Under the pieces are notes generated by a model. That model searched no databases. It was not told the origin of the DNA and was given only the letters and a program-made list of their open reading frames with translations. The position numbers and the translations under genes were made by a program. A stretch of DNA of 64,000 nucleotides. Origin: Hyphomonadaceae bacterium. GTDB taxonomy: Bacteria; Pseudomonadota; Alphaproteobacteria; Caulobacterales; Hyphomonadaceae. Numbering within the stretch: position 1 is the first letter of the stretch; every line of letters starts with the position of its first letter. The stretch spans positions 62,001 through 126,000 of the forward strand of contig JADKDU010000003.1 in NCBI GenBank assembly GCA_016714495.1. Direction: 5' to 3'. Positions 34,740 to 42,754 of the stretch are shown here, in pieces.

Positions 34740-34949
34740 AACATGCTCCGCTGTGTGTGCTACTCGCTCGAGGACGTTGACCGTTATAGCCTGGCCGCTG
34801 AACGATCCAGAATTTGATTGCGTATGACTGCACGTTCCAGATGCTTCGGCCTAGGCAACCACGATAAAGAAAACCGAGCCGGGATGTTCTCCGGCGCCGC
34901 AGCATTCATCCGGAGAGGAAAAAGCCGGATGACGATAGCCAAACAGTTC
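34740..34949. other. Intergenic region, sulfhydrylase promoter side
   Basis: Holds the upstream region of the minus-strand sulfhydrylase gene. No motif or gene was recognised. Confidence 0.3.
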
Positions 34950-35045
34950 TGCGCGAATTCGACCTTGGCGTCGGCTTCGCCTCACGCAGCACACGCAGGA
35001 AATTGCCGCCCCAGATTTCAACGATCTATTCCTGGGTGGCGCCGC
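34950..35045 (-). pseudogene. Membrane dipeptidase C-terminal remnant
   Basis: Minus-strand reading IVEIWGGNFLRVLREAK matches the closing helix of M19 (renal dipeptidase type) enzymes. It is preceded by an in-frame stop and no other part of the gene remains. The call rests on one short motif. Confidence 0.35.
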
Positions 35046-35076
35046 TACAAACAGACGATTGGCCAGCGACCGTCTG

Positions 35077-37026
35077 TCAGGGCTTTGGACGGAAGCCCAG
35101 GAGCACGTTGCCGGGCGTCTGAGCAAACATGCCATAGCCGGAACCCGATATGACCATGCCGTTCACGCCAAGGATCGAGGCGCCGTCGATTGAGCCGCCT
35201 TTTCCGGGCACGCCGTTCACTGTCTGATACTCGCGCACGGTGTCAAACTTCCAGACAAGCTTTCCGGTCTCGCCATCAATCGCGTAGAGATGTCCGTCAA
35301 GGCTGCCGGTGACGACTACGCCGTCGATCACGGTGGGGGCGCCAGAGAAGCCATAATGCCTTTCACAGAGGTTCACGCGCTTGTCCCGACCGTCACCACA
35401 ATCAGGATCAACGCCGTAGGACCACTTGATCACGCCGGTATTGGCGTCGATCGCGTAGAGACCGCGCTTGAGGCTCGGATCGACCGGCGGCCCTCCGGGC
35501 ACTTGCGCGCCGACGACCGAGATCGGCACGTAGACCGTGTCGTTGAGGAACGCGATGCCCCAATGGATACCGCCATTGGTTGCGCCGCCGCCGATATCGC
35601 GGCGGAAGATCACCTTGCCGGTGTCAGGATCCAGAGCCCACAGCGTCCCAGATTTCTGGCCTGCGAAAAGCACGTCCTTGCCATTCTTGAGTTTGCCCAG
35701 GATCAGCGAAGCGCCGAAGTCATAGTCCAGATACACAGTCTCAGGATGCTTGACGCAGTTCAGCTTCTCGGGCGCCGGATTGCGACCGCAGCCGGTGTTG
35801 AAGATGTCGTCAGCTAAAGCCTGGTGGCTCCAGATTTCCTTGCCGTCGGACAGGCGCACGGCGATCAGCGCGTCTGTGTTCCGGTGTGCTGGCGGCGAGT
35901 TGGCTTCATTTGTACCGAAGAAGATCAGGCCGCGCTTCTCGTCGATGACGGGCGAATTCCAGATCGGCGCGCCAGACGGTCCCAGCAACATCTTGCCGTC
36001 GCCGCGGTCGCGGATCGGCTTGGCGTCCGGCATCGTGTCATAGCGCCATTGCTGATTTCCAGTCGCCGGATCGAACGACAGCATGTAGCCATGGTTGGTG
36101 CAGCACGCCACGCGGTTATCGGATGCGCTCAGGATTTCGAACTGGCTGACCGGCACGATGATCCGGTCCTTCAGGACCCGTGGCGTCGCCGTGGTGGTCG
36201 AATAGGAATAGCTGGCGACGTTCTTGTGCCATAGCGGCTTTCCGGTCTGGGCCTCGACCACATGGACCGTCGCATCGAGGCCGGAGAAGGCGAGCACGGC
36301 GCGACCATCGGCAATCACGCCATAGCCCGGGCTGGAGCGCAGAGGCGCGCCATTTGGCGTGTTGTAGACCCACTTCACGCAGGGCTTCGCCTGATCGCTG
36401 AGATCGAAGGCGTACATCGCGCCGGTCTCAGCCACTGGTAGAAACAGGGTATTGCCCACGACGGCGCCTTGCGCGCGGATCATGGTCACGCCTGGAAAGC
36501 CGATCGCCCACGCCAGTTCAAGTTTGCCGAGTTGGGCTTTTGTCAGGCCGGTCTGCGCGGCCGTCAGCGTGCGCGTGTTGCGCTCGTCAAACCCGAAGGT
36601 CGCCACCGTGACGGGCGCTTTGAGGTCGACGACCTTGCGTGCGCCTTCGCACATCATGGCCTGGCTCCACGTCTCCGCGGTGCGCTTGTTGGAGCCGGTC
36701 AGGTATTCGATGAGTTGGCCGCGCTGCTCGTCGTCCAGCCCTGCCCCTTGCACCTTCATCTTCCCGTCGGTCAACGCGAAGGCGATGGACTGAAAGCTCA
36801 TCCCCTCAAGTGTCGACTTGGCGGGCGACTTGGTCTCTTCGGGCTTGTCATGACAGGCCGCGCAATAGGCGCGATAAATAGGCTGGCCGGGATGCGGCAG
36901 CGTGATTGCGGTCCCGTTCAACGTACTCGGCGCGGAGGTTGGCGCCGGTGACTGCTGGGCTTGCGAGACACCGACCAGACTGAAAAGCAAGGCCGCAGAT
37001 GTGGCTAGCTTGGCGAGGATGTGCAT
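35077..37026 (-). CDS. Quinohemoprotein, PVA-dehydrogenase-like PQQ enzyme
   Basis: A 649-residue periplasmic protein. It has a signal peptide (about 1-24, SQAQQ), a cytochrome c domain with CAACH at 55-59, then a PQQ-type propeller with repeated W-motif strands (AQTGKPLWHKNV, DPATGNQQWRYD, DPDTGKVIFRRDIGGG, DANTGVIKWSY, DGETGKLVWKFD). The order cytochrome then propeller resembles polyvinyl-alcohol dehydrogenase rather than quinohemoprotein ethanol dehydrogenase. It would oxidise an alcohol in the periplasm and pass electrons to the respiratory chain. ATG at 37026 was chosen for its GGGAGGGAAGGGG ribosome site and the signal peptide. No PQQ biosynthesis genes are in the window. Confidence 0.75.
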   Translation of the reverse strand: MHILAKLATSAALLFSLVGVSQAQQSPAPTSAPSTLNGTAITLPHPGQPIYRAYCAACHDKPEETKSPAKSTLEGMSFQSIAFALTDGKMKVQGAGLDDEQRGQLIEYLTGSNKRTAETWSQAMMCEGARKVVDLKAPVTVATFGFDERNTRTLTAAQTGLTKAQLGKLELAWAIGFPGVTMIRAQGAVVGNTLFLPVAETGAMYAFDLSDQAKPCVKWVYNTPNGAPLRSSPGYGVIADGRAVLAFSGLDATVHVVEAQTGKPLWHKNVASYSYSTTTATPRVLKDRIIVPVSQFEILSASDNRVACCTNHGYMLSFDPATGNQQWRYDTMPDAKPIRDRGDGKMLLGPSGAPIWNSPVIDEKRGLIFFGTNEANSPPAHRNTDALIAVRLSDGKEIWSHQALADDIFNTGCGRNPAPEKLNCVKHPETVYLDYDFGASLILGKLKNGKDVLFAGQKSGTLWALDPDTGKVIFRRDIGGGATNGGIHWGIAFLNDTVYVPISVVGAQVPGGPPVDPSLKRGLYAIDANTGVIKWSYGVDPDCGDGRDKRVNLCERHYGFSGAPTVIDGVVVTGSLDGHLYAIDGETGKLVWKFDTVREYQTVNGVPGKGGSIDGASILGVNGMVISGSGYGMFAQTPGNVLLGFRPKP

Positions 37027-37245
37027 CCCCTTCCCTCCCTTAAACATCGCGGCTCTCCGGCCGATCGGGAATGCTATAGGCGGAATGCCGGCCACGGTAA
37101 ACCGGACGGCGCATGCGACCATCGCAATAAGTGCTGTCGTCGCCAATCCCGAAAGGTCGCCGAACGACATGGGACCCGATGGGTCGGCCTATTGTGAATT
37201 GCCCTGTTCGCGTTTTCGCGCAGAATGCATGAGGAGGGAACGGCT

Positions 37246-38169
37246 ATGCTGATACATCCAGGCGGCAGGTTCGATAACAGCGCAGCAGACAATCGGTACA
37301 TCGAGGTCCGACCGCTGGCTGCGGCAATGGGGGCCGAGATTTTCGGCGTCGACGTGGAGCGCATCACGGACGCGCAGTTCGCCGAAGTCGAAGCGGCGCT
37401 GTTCCGCCACAAGATGATCTGCTTTCGCGACCAGAAGCTGACTCATGCGGGACAGGAAGCCTTCAGCCTGCGCTTTGGGCCGTTCGCGGAGGATGCCTAC
37501 ACCAAGGGCGTTCCAGGACACCCAAATGTGCAGCCGCTGGTCAAAGAAGCCGGAGCGCGCACCGGCGTGATCTTCGGCAGCGGCTGGCACACGGATTCTG
37601 CGTTCCTGAAGGAGCCTCCGGCGATCTCGATCCTGTATGGCGTCGACATTCCCCCCTATGGCGGCGACACCATGTGGGCTAACGCGGCGCTGGCCTATGC
37701 CTGCCTTAGCGACACGATGAAAGCCATGATCGCGCCGCTGAAAGTTCGGATGTCGATGGGCCGCGTGCTGTCGGAGGCGCGGGCGCACAACAAGGCGGAT
37801 GATACTCCGATCGGACGGCTGGCTGCGACCAGAGAGCAGAAAGAGTTGTCCGACGACGTCGTGCGAAAGGTGAACGGCGCCTATCACCCGCTGGTGCGAA
37901 CGCATCCGCGCACGGGCGAAAAATCGCTCTATTGCGACCAGACCTATGCGTCGGGGATCGAGGGAATGACGGAAGAGGAGTCGGCGCCGCTACTGGCGTT
38001 TCTCGTCGCGCATATCACGCAGCCCGCGTTCCAGTGCCGCCTCCGCTGGAGCGTCGGCACGTTGGCGCTTTGGGACAACCGCATCTGCGTCCACCAGGCA
38101 TTCAATGATTATGACGCTTTCCGGCGCGAGCATTACCGCACCACCGTGGCGGGCGAGATTCCGCGATAA
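37246..38169 (+). CDS. TauD/TfdA-family Fe(II)/2-oxoglutarate dioxygenase
   Basis: A 307-residue cytosolic enzyme (start MLIHPGGRF, seven codons inside the longest frame). Family motifs: IRPL-like EVRPLAAAMGAEIFGVDVER, ALFRHKMICFRDQKLT, the iron ligands His and Asp in GWHTDSAFLKEPP, the distal His in DNRICVHQAFNDY, and the 2-oxoglutarate-binding Arg in REHYRTTVAGE. The group uses taurine, 2,4-D or other sulfonates and ethers; the substrate here is unknown. It is divergent from the PQQ enzyme and converges on PDLQG paralog 3. Confidence 0.85.
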   Translation: MLIHPGGRFDNSAADNRYIEVRPLAAAMGAEIFGVDVERITDAQFAEVEAALFRHKMICFRDQKLTHAGQEAFSLRFGPFAEDAYTKGVPGHPNVQPLVKEAGARTGVIFGSGWHTDSAFLKEPPAISILYGVDIPPYGGDTMWANAALAYACLSDTMKAMIAPLKVRMSMGRVLSEARAHNKADDTPIGRLAATREQKELSDDVVRKVNGAYHPLVRTHPRTGEKSLYCDQTYASGIEGMTEEESAPLLAFLVAHITQPAFQCRLRWSVGTLALWDNRICVHQAFNDYDAFRREHYRTTVAGEIPR

Positions 38170-38187
38170 CAACAAGACGATCTAAGT

Positions 38188-38219
38188 GTCGTGGGCGGGC
38201 GATGCGCCGCGCCCACGAC
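38188..38219 (+). terminator. Hairpin between TauD and PDLQG-3 genes
   Basis: GTCGTGGGCG pairs with CGCCCACGAC around a 12-base loop. There is no T-run on either side, so it is a weak or rho-assisted terminator for the converging genes. Confidence 0.5.
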
Positions 38220-38259
38220 GTAGAAAATGAAGACGATCTGCTAGCGAAAGAACGCCAGC

Positions 38260-39336
38260 TTATTCCTTCGCCTCGGCCACTCCCGCAAAGATTGACTTCC
38301 GTATGCCATTCTTGCGTCCAGCACGCTCATAGGCGCGGCCGCCGCTTAGCGTATTGAACATGGCGTAATTGCCTTCGTGGCAGGCGTACTCGTAGATCGG
38401 CTCCTTCGAGACATTGAGCGGCATCTCCCCCTTCCACGGCTGCGAATAGCGAGTGGGGTCCTCGACCGTGTATTGATAAAGGATCTGGCTTTCGCTCACG
38501 CGCGTGAAGCGCTCCGTCACCTTGCCCTTGAGCGAGATATAGCTGTTCTGCTTCGGCTCGACGTTCATCGTCTCGACCACAAGCGTGTCGCCCTCATACC
38601 AGCCAATCGAATCTCCGCCCCACTTAGGCGTGGCGCCATGGGCACGCTTGCCATTGATCGGAATGACGCGCGCATCGTGGATCATTTCCGACTGAAGCAT
38701 AACGTGGGTCGGAGTTTGGACGATCTGGTAGTTGTTGTTGTACATGCCGTTATACAGCACCGGACCAGACCCGCCGGTGAAACCCCACATGCAGCGCTCG
38801 GGAATGCCGCGATCCTCGGGGTTGTCGCTCCCGAGGTCTGCATATTGTTCTTCCGATGTCGCCGCCCGCGTAGCCCTTGCAGCGGCGTTGAGATACGGGA
38901 TCTGACCATTGGCGGGCTCGACGATCCAGGACGAACGGTATTGTCCGTTGATCTTGCCAAGATCGTTGCCTGGGTCCCACCAGAAGCGGTTGTAGCCTCT
39001 GTCGGGATTGGCGTCCGTCAGCAGCGTTAGTTCTTCTTCACCCTTGGTGACAGCCCGCTCGTCCTCCGCTTCCTCCTTCGCAACGCGCGTATAGATGTTG
39101 CGGTTGAAAAGCTTGGCGGCTTCCTCTTCGCTGACGATCAGCCCGCTTGCGCCCTGGGGACGCTGGATAGTCGTGATCGAGGCGCTGCTGAAGAAGCCTT
39201 GCATATCCGGCGCGCCCCAGCTGGTCCTGGGCGGAGTATAGGTTGACGCACCCTCCGCGGGCGCGCTCTGCGCAAGGGCCAGCGGCGCTCCAGCGAGCGC
39301 CCAGACGACTGAAGCCAAAATTGATGCATACTTCAC
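38260..39336 (-). CDS. Secreted 'PDLQG' family protein, paralog 3
   Basis: A 358-residue secreted protein: signal peptide ending ALAQS, SWGAPDMQGFFSSASITTI, LIVSEEEAAKLFNRNIY, then a 12-residue charged insert (EDERAVTKGEEE) absent from paralogs 1 and 2. It continues NRFWWDPGNDLGKING, WIVEPANGQIPYL and, near the C-terminus, YEYACHEGNYAMFNTLSGGR. It lacks the shared cis-element found before the other two and lies beside the PVA-dehydrogenase-like and TauD genes, so regulation and substrate probably differ. The gap at 39337-39540 shows nothing recognisable. Confidence 0.75.
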   Translation of the reverse strand: MKYASILASVVWALAGAPLALAQSAPAEGASTYTPPRTSWGAPDMQGFFSSASITTIQRPQGASGLIVSEEEAAKLFNRNIYTRVAKEEAEDERAVTKGEEELTLLTDANPDRGYNRFWWDPGNDLGKINGQYRSSWIVEPANGQIPYLNAAARATRAATSEEQYADLGSDNPEDRGIPERCMWGFTGGSGPVLYNGMYNNNYQIVQTPTHVMLQSEMIHDARVIPINGKRAHGATPKWGGDSIGWYEGDTLVVETMNVEPKQNSYISLKGKVTERFTRVSESQILYQYTVEDPTRYSQPWKGEMPLNVSKEPIYEYACHEGNYAMFNTLSGGRAYERAGRKNGIRKSIFAGVAEAKE

Positions 39337-39540
39337 GGCGCTTCTCCTCTTTTTGCTGCCGACGTTCGGATTCCGACATCGTGCTGTTTATGGTTGGACG
39401 TTGGTGGCGCGCGACGAGCTAGATCCGCCTTGCAGCTTCGCCCGTGACGGTGGTCCAGGTTCTCGTAAGATCAGTTCCCGTGTTTGTCCTGTTGTCGTTC
39501 ATTTCCATGCGATGGCGGCAGCGTACGGTCGTCGTTCAAC

Positions 39541-41184
39541 TCAGACGCGCTCCCAGTTGAAGCTTGGTTTCGAGCCAGTTCCGAACAGCTTGAGGGCGCC
39601 CTGCTCTCCCGTGGAATTTGGCCGGTAAAAGACCCAGTTCTGCCATGCCGAGAGACGCCCGAAGACCTTGGTCTCCATCGTCTCTGCGCCCGCGAAGCGC
39701 AGATTAGCTTCCATCGCCGTCAGAGCGTCCGGAGACAGGCTGGCCCGCTCTTCGAGCGCAAGCCGGATTTCATCGTCCCAGTCGAGATCGTCGGGCGTTG
39801 CAGTGACGAGCCCAAGTTCAAATGCAGCGTTTGCCGACAACGCCTTCCCGATCTGGCCGCGTACGCGCTCCAGCGAAACCTTGTCGCCATAATAGCGCGT
39901 TTCCAGACGCGACTGGTGATTGACTGCCGGAAACAGTCCGAAGTTCGCCTCATGGAGCGTGATGGCTGGCGCGTTGTCGTCGCCATCAAGCAGCGACAGC
40001 ATGTAAATTCGATCGGCAGCGAGCGCGAGTTCGAGAAGAACCCCCGCAAAGCAGGAGCCTTGGTCGATGATCGCATAGAGGCTGCGGGACGTGACATCGA
40101 GCCGGGCGAAAGTTCTGCGCAGAAGGCCAACCGTTTCGCGCACCAGCCAGTCCTCGCGGCGGCTGGACAGGACGCCGCTTGCAGCAATGACAGCATCACT
40201 ATCGCCGCTCGTCTTCAGCACCCACAAGCCGAGGTCCGCCTCGTTCGTTCTCAGCATGAGAATGCAGTCATCGAGTTCGCGCGCCATCGCCAAAGGCCAC
40301 CAGGCATCGCCGGCGGCGTGGATCGACTCAAGGGTCGAAGGCTGCAACCCGACCGGCGCGCGTACCGTGATCGTGACGGTACGCGACGCTTGGTCGATCC
40401 TGGCGTCGACATGCTCGTAGAAAATTCCGTCATCGTGCACGCGCCGCTTCAGCGGCCCAAGCTTTATGCCGTCAGCGCGCCTCGGCCGAATTGATCCGAC
40501 CGCCAATGACTCTGCGCGTTCCCTGACAAGCTCTGGGAAGCGGTTGGGCGTCGCGCTGGCATCCACAAGGCCCCACTGCTTGGCCCGGTCGGCTTTCACA
40601 CCGTCAGCACTGGAGCAGAACATGTCCGCCAGATCGCGGCGGACCTTGCGCTTGTCGACGACCCGCGTGAGGCCGCCGGTGCCAGGCAGCACGCCCAGCA
40701 ACGGCACTTCGGGCAAGCTGACGACCGTCGAACGATCATCGACCATGACGATCTGGTCGCACGCAAGCGCGACCTCATACCCCCCGCCAGCGCATGTTCC
40801 GTTAACCGCCGCCAGGAATTTGAGGCCGTCATGCGCGCTGGAGTCTTCGAAGCCGTTGCGCGTTTCATTGGTGAACTTGCAGAAATTCACCTTCCATGCG
40901 TGCGAGGACGCGCCGAGCATGTAGATGTTGGCGCCGGCGCAGAACATACGGTCCTTGCCGCTCGTCAGCACGACGCAAGCGACCTCGGGATGCTCAAAAC
41001 GAATTCGCTGAATGGCGTCATGCAGTTCGATATCGACGCCAAGATCGTAGGAATTGAGTTTCAGCTTATAGCCCGGAACAATCGTCGCTCCCTCGTCCAC
41101 ATCGAGGGTGAGGGTGGCGATGCGGCCATCGACCTGCACTTTCCAATGCGAATAGGCCTCGCCGCTTCGTTCAAACAGGATCAC
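39541..41184 (-). CDS. boxC: 2,3-epoxybenzoyl-CoA dihydrolase (BoxC)
   Basis: A 547-residue enzyme with two enoyl-CoA hydratase/isomerase-type regions. It cleaves the ring of 2,3-epoxybenzoyl-CoA to 3,4-dehydroadipyl-CoA semialdehyde and formate. Motifs: GKDRMFCAGANIYMLG, NGTCAGGGYEVALACDQIVM, PEVPLLGVLPGTGGLTRV, and a second half with LLELALAADRIYMLSL. GTG at 41184 is preferred over ATG 41208 because GGAGG lies 6 bases before it, and the upstream ATG falls in a likely operator. The gene follows boxR by 57 bases on the same strand. It is the only full boxC here; a shrunken copy lies before boxB. Confidence 0.92.
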   Translation of the reverse strand: MILFERSGEAYSHWKVQVDGRIATLTLDVDEGATIVPGYKLKLNSYDLGVDIELHDAIQRIRFEHPEVACVVLTSGKDRMFCAGANIYMLGASSHAWKVNFCKFTNETRNGFEDSSAHDGLKFLAAVNGTCAGGGYEVALACDQIVMVDDRSTVVSLPEVPLLGVLPGTGGLTRVVDKRKVRRDLADMFCSSADGVKADRAKQWGLVDASATPNRFPELVRERAESLAVGSIRPRRADGIKLGPLKRRVHDDGIFYEHVDARIDQASRTVTITVRAPVGLQPSTLESIHAAGDAWWPLAMARELDDCILMLRTNEADLGLWVLKTSGDSDAVIAASGVLSSRREDWLVRETVGLLRRTFARLDVTSRSLYAIIDQGSCFAGVLLELALAADRIYMLSLLDGDDNAPAITLHEANFGLFPAVNHQSRLETRYYGDKVSLERVRGQIGKALSANAAFELGLVTATPDDLDWDDEIRLALEERASLSPDALTAMEANLRFAGAETMETKVFGRLSAWQNWVFYRPNSTGEQGALKLFGTGSKPSFNWERV

Positions 41185-41203
41185 AGAATTCCTCCACGAG
41201 GCA

Positions 41204-41217
41204 TGCATAATAATGCA
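41204..41217 (-). promoter_or_regulatory. Putative BoxR operator at boxC
   Basis: TGCATAATAATGCA, an exact TGCA-N6-TGCA, the direct-repeat pattern reported for BoxR/BzdR operators in Azoarcus. It sits between boxR and the GTG start of boxC, and an identical site occurs before the shrunken boxC copy at 48222-48235. Confidence 0.65.
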
Positions 41218-41241
41218 TGTTTCGGGGTCGTGCGCCAGCCC

Positions 41242-42135
41242 TTATTGAGAGCTTGAAACCGCAGCGCAAAGCTCCCGCAGGCTTTCAGCTGGCGTCTTGT
41301 CCGACGTGCTGATGACCGCATCGGCCCTGCCGTAAAGGGCCTCGCGGGTTTTCAGGATCCGCCGCAGATCTGACATGGACTGCCGGTTGTCAGTCATGGG
41401 CCGCATGTCGCCTTGCGCCACCACACGTTGCATGTGCTCGGCAGGCGAGGCTTTCAGCCAGACCGTATGGCAATTCAGCAGCAGATGTTCGAATGTCCCC
41501 GGATCCGAGACAATGCCCCCGCCGGTTGCGATGACCACCCGTGGATTGTTCTTGATGATCCGATCGAGACATTGACGCTCAAGACGCCGGAAACCGGGCT
41601 GGCCATAAAGGTCGAAGACCGCACTCAGAGGAGCCTTTGCGGAAGCCTCGATCTCCTTGTCCAACTCGATGAAGGGACACGTCAGTCGTTGCGCCAGAAG
41701 CTTCCCAAGCGTCGATTTGCCCGCTCCACGAAGGCCGATGAGGGCAATTCGGCTGCTCCGCTCTGACTTGGCGGAGCGACCGAAATTTTCAACCAATAAC
41801 GTGTGCGCCTTGCGTATTTCAGGCGGCGACAACCTGCCGAGGAATGCAATCAGATGCTGCAAATCAGTGGCCGGCTCAGGTCCATCGAGCGACAAGGCTT
41901 CGACCGGGGTATCCAGCGCATGCGCGAGTTGGCGAAGCAGCAGCACGGAAATATTGCCTTTGCCCGATTCCAGCTGGGCCAGATAACGCTCCGACAGGCC
42001 GGAATCCTTGGCCAGTATCTTCCGCGTCATCCCACGCCGCGCCCGCAGCTCGCGCACGCGCTCCCCTAGACGAAGGAGATAAACGGCGTCGGATTTTTCT
42101 TCAGTCTCCCTTTTGTCAGCCTTATGCCGGGTCAT
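41242..42135 (-). CDS. boxR: BoxR: HTH regulator fused to shikimate-kinase-like domain
   Basis: A 297-residue regulator. Residues about 25-85 form an XRE-type helix-turn-helix (LRARRGMTRKILAKDSGLSE, LAQLESGKGNISVLLLRQL); about 125-295 is a shikimate-kinase-like domain with Walker A (GLRGAGKSTLGKL) and ATGGGIVSDPGTFEHLL. BoxR proteins repress aerobic benzoate genes and release DNA on binding benzoyl-CoA. The gene is divergent from the flavodoxin-benzoate ligase pair and precedes boxC on its own strand, so it can control both sides. A fragmentary copy lies at about 48250-48450. Confidence 0.92.
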   Translation of the reverse strand: MTRHKADKRETEEKSDAVYLLRLGERVRELRARRGMTRKILAKDSGLSERYLAQLESGKGNISVLLLRQLAHALDTPVEALSLDGPEPATDLQHLIAFLGRLSPPEIRKAHTLLVENFGRSAKSERSSRIALIGLRGAGKSTLGKLLAQRLTCPFIELDKEIEASAKAPLSAVFDLYGQPGFRRLERQCLDRIIKNNPRVVIATGGGIVSDPGTFEHLLLNCHTVWLKASPAEHMQRVVAQGDMRPMTDNRQSMSDLRRILKTREALYGRADAVISTSDKTPAESLRELCAAVSSSQ

Positions 42136-42166
42136 GCCTGCCTACCTGCAATCACGCAAAAACGGG

Positions 42167-42194
42167 TTGCTTGTACTAACACGTGCATTATAGT
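42167..42194 (+). promoter_or_regulatory. Sigma-70-like promoter for flavodoxin-ligase genes
   Basis: TTGCTT, 16 bases, TATAGT, pointing to the flavodoxin gene. A single TGCA half-site (42184-42187) lies at the edge of the -10 box. The decayed copy of this region (about 48480) reads TGCATTATAATACA, closer to a full TGCA-N6-TGCA. Confidence 0.5.
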
Positions 42195-42228
42195 TCCTAT
42201 ACAGGCTTTTCCAACCTGGAGTCACGCG

Positions 42229-42702
42229 TTGAGCCAAGCGATCACACTTCTCGTGGGAACCATGACCGGCACCGCCGATTTGGTAGCGCAGGAAGTGGCG
42301 GAAGTCCTGGGAAGCCTTGGTTATTCCCCGCGCATTCAATCCATGGAGAACGCGCAGGCCGGAATTTTTGGCTCCGGCGGTGTTTTTCTGGTTATCAGTT
42401 CGACCTATGGCAATGGCGATGTCCCCGACAATGCGCAGGCCCTGTTCGCGCAATTGGCCAACGAGCGCCCCGATCTGACACGAACGATCTACGGCGTAAT
42501 TGCTCTGGGCGACACGACCTACAAGGCAACCTTCTGCCAGGGCGGCCTGAAATTCGATCGCCTCCTGACAGAGCTCGGTGCAACCCGCGTTGGAGAGCCG
42601 CTCCTGCACAATGCATCAAGCGGCGATCTGGCGGAAGATATGGCGTGCGAGTGGGTAAGGGACTGGATTTCCGGCGAGCTGGCGCCGGCAATCGCCGCCT
42701 GA
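42229..42702 (+). CDS. MioC-like flavodoxin
   Basis: A 157-residue FMN-binding protein: VGTMTGTADLVAQEVAEVLG (phosphate loop), FLVISSTYGNGDVPDNAQAL, and YGVIALGDTTYKATFCQGG (isoalloxazine loops). TTG at 42229 is taken as the start, with GGAG seven bases upstream; the ATG reading overlaps boxR. It precedes benzoate-CoA ligase by 52 bases. No canonical BoxA reductase gene is in the window, so this flavodoxin may carry electrons to BoxB together with the flavoprotein at 45352. That pairing is inference; the family is also used for biotin and ribonucleotide enzymes. Confidence 0.8.
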   Translation: MSQAITLLVGTMTGTADLVAQEVAEVLGSLGYSPRIQSMENAQAGIFGSGGVFLVISSTYGNGDVPDNAQALFAQLANERPDLTRTIYGVIALGDTTYKATFCQGGLKFDRLLTELGATRVGEPLLHNASSGDLAEDMACEWVRDWISGELAPAIAA

Positions 42703-42754
42703 TTTCAGGCCACCGTCCACCGCCGAAGATGCGGGGACTGAGGGAGGATAATAT

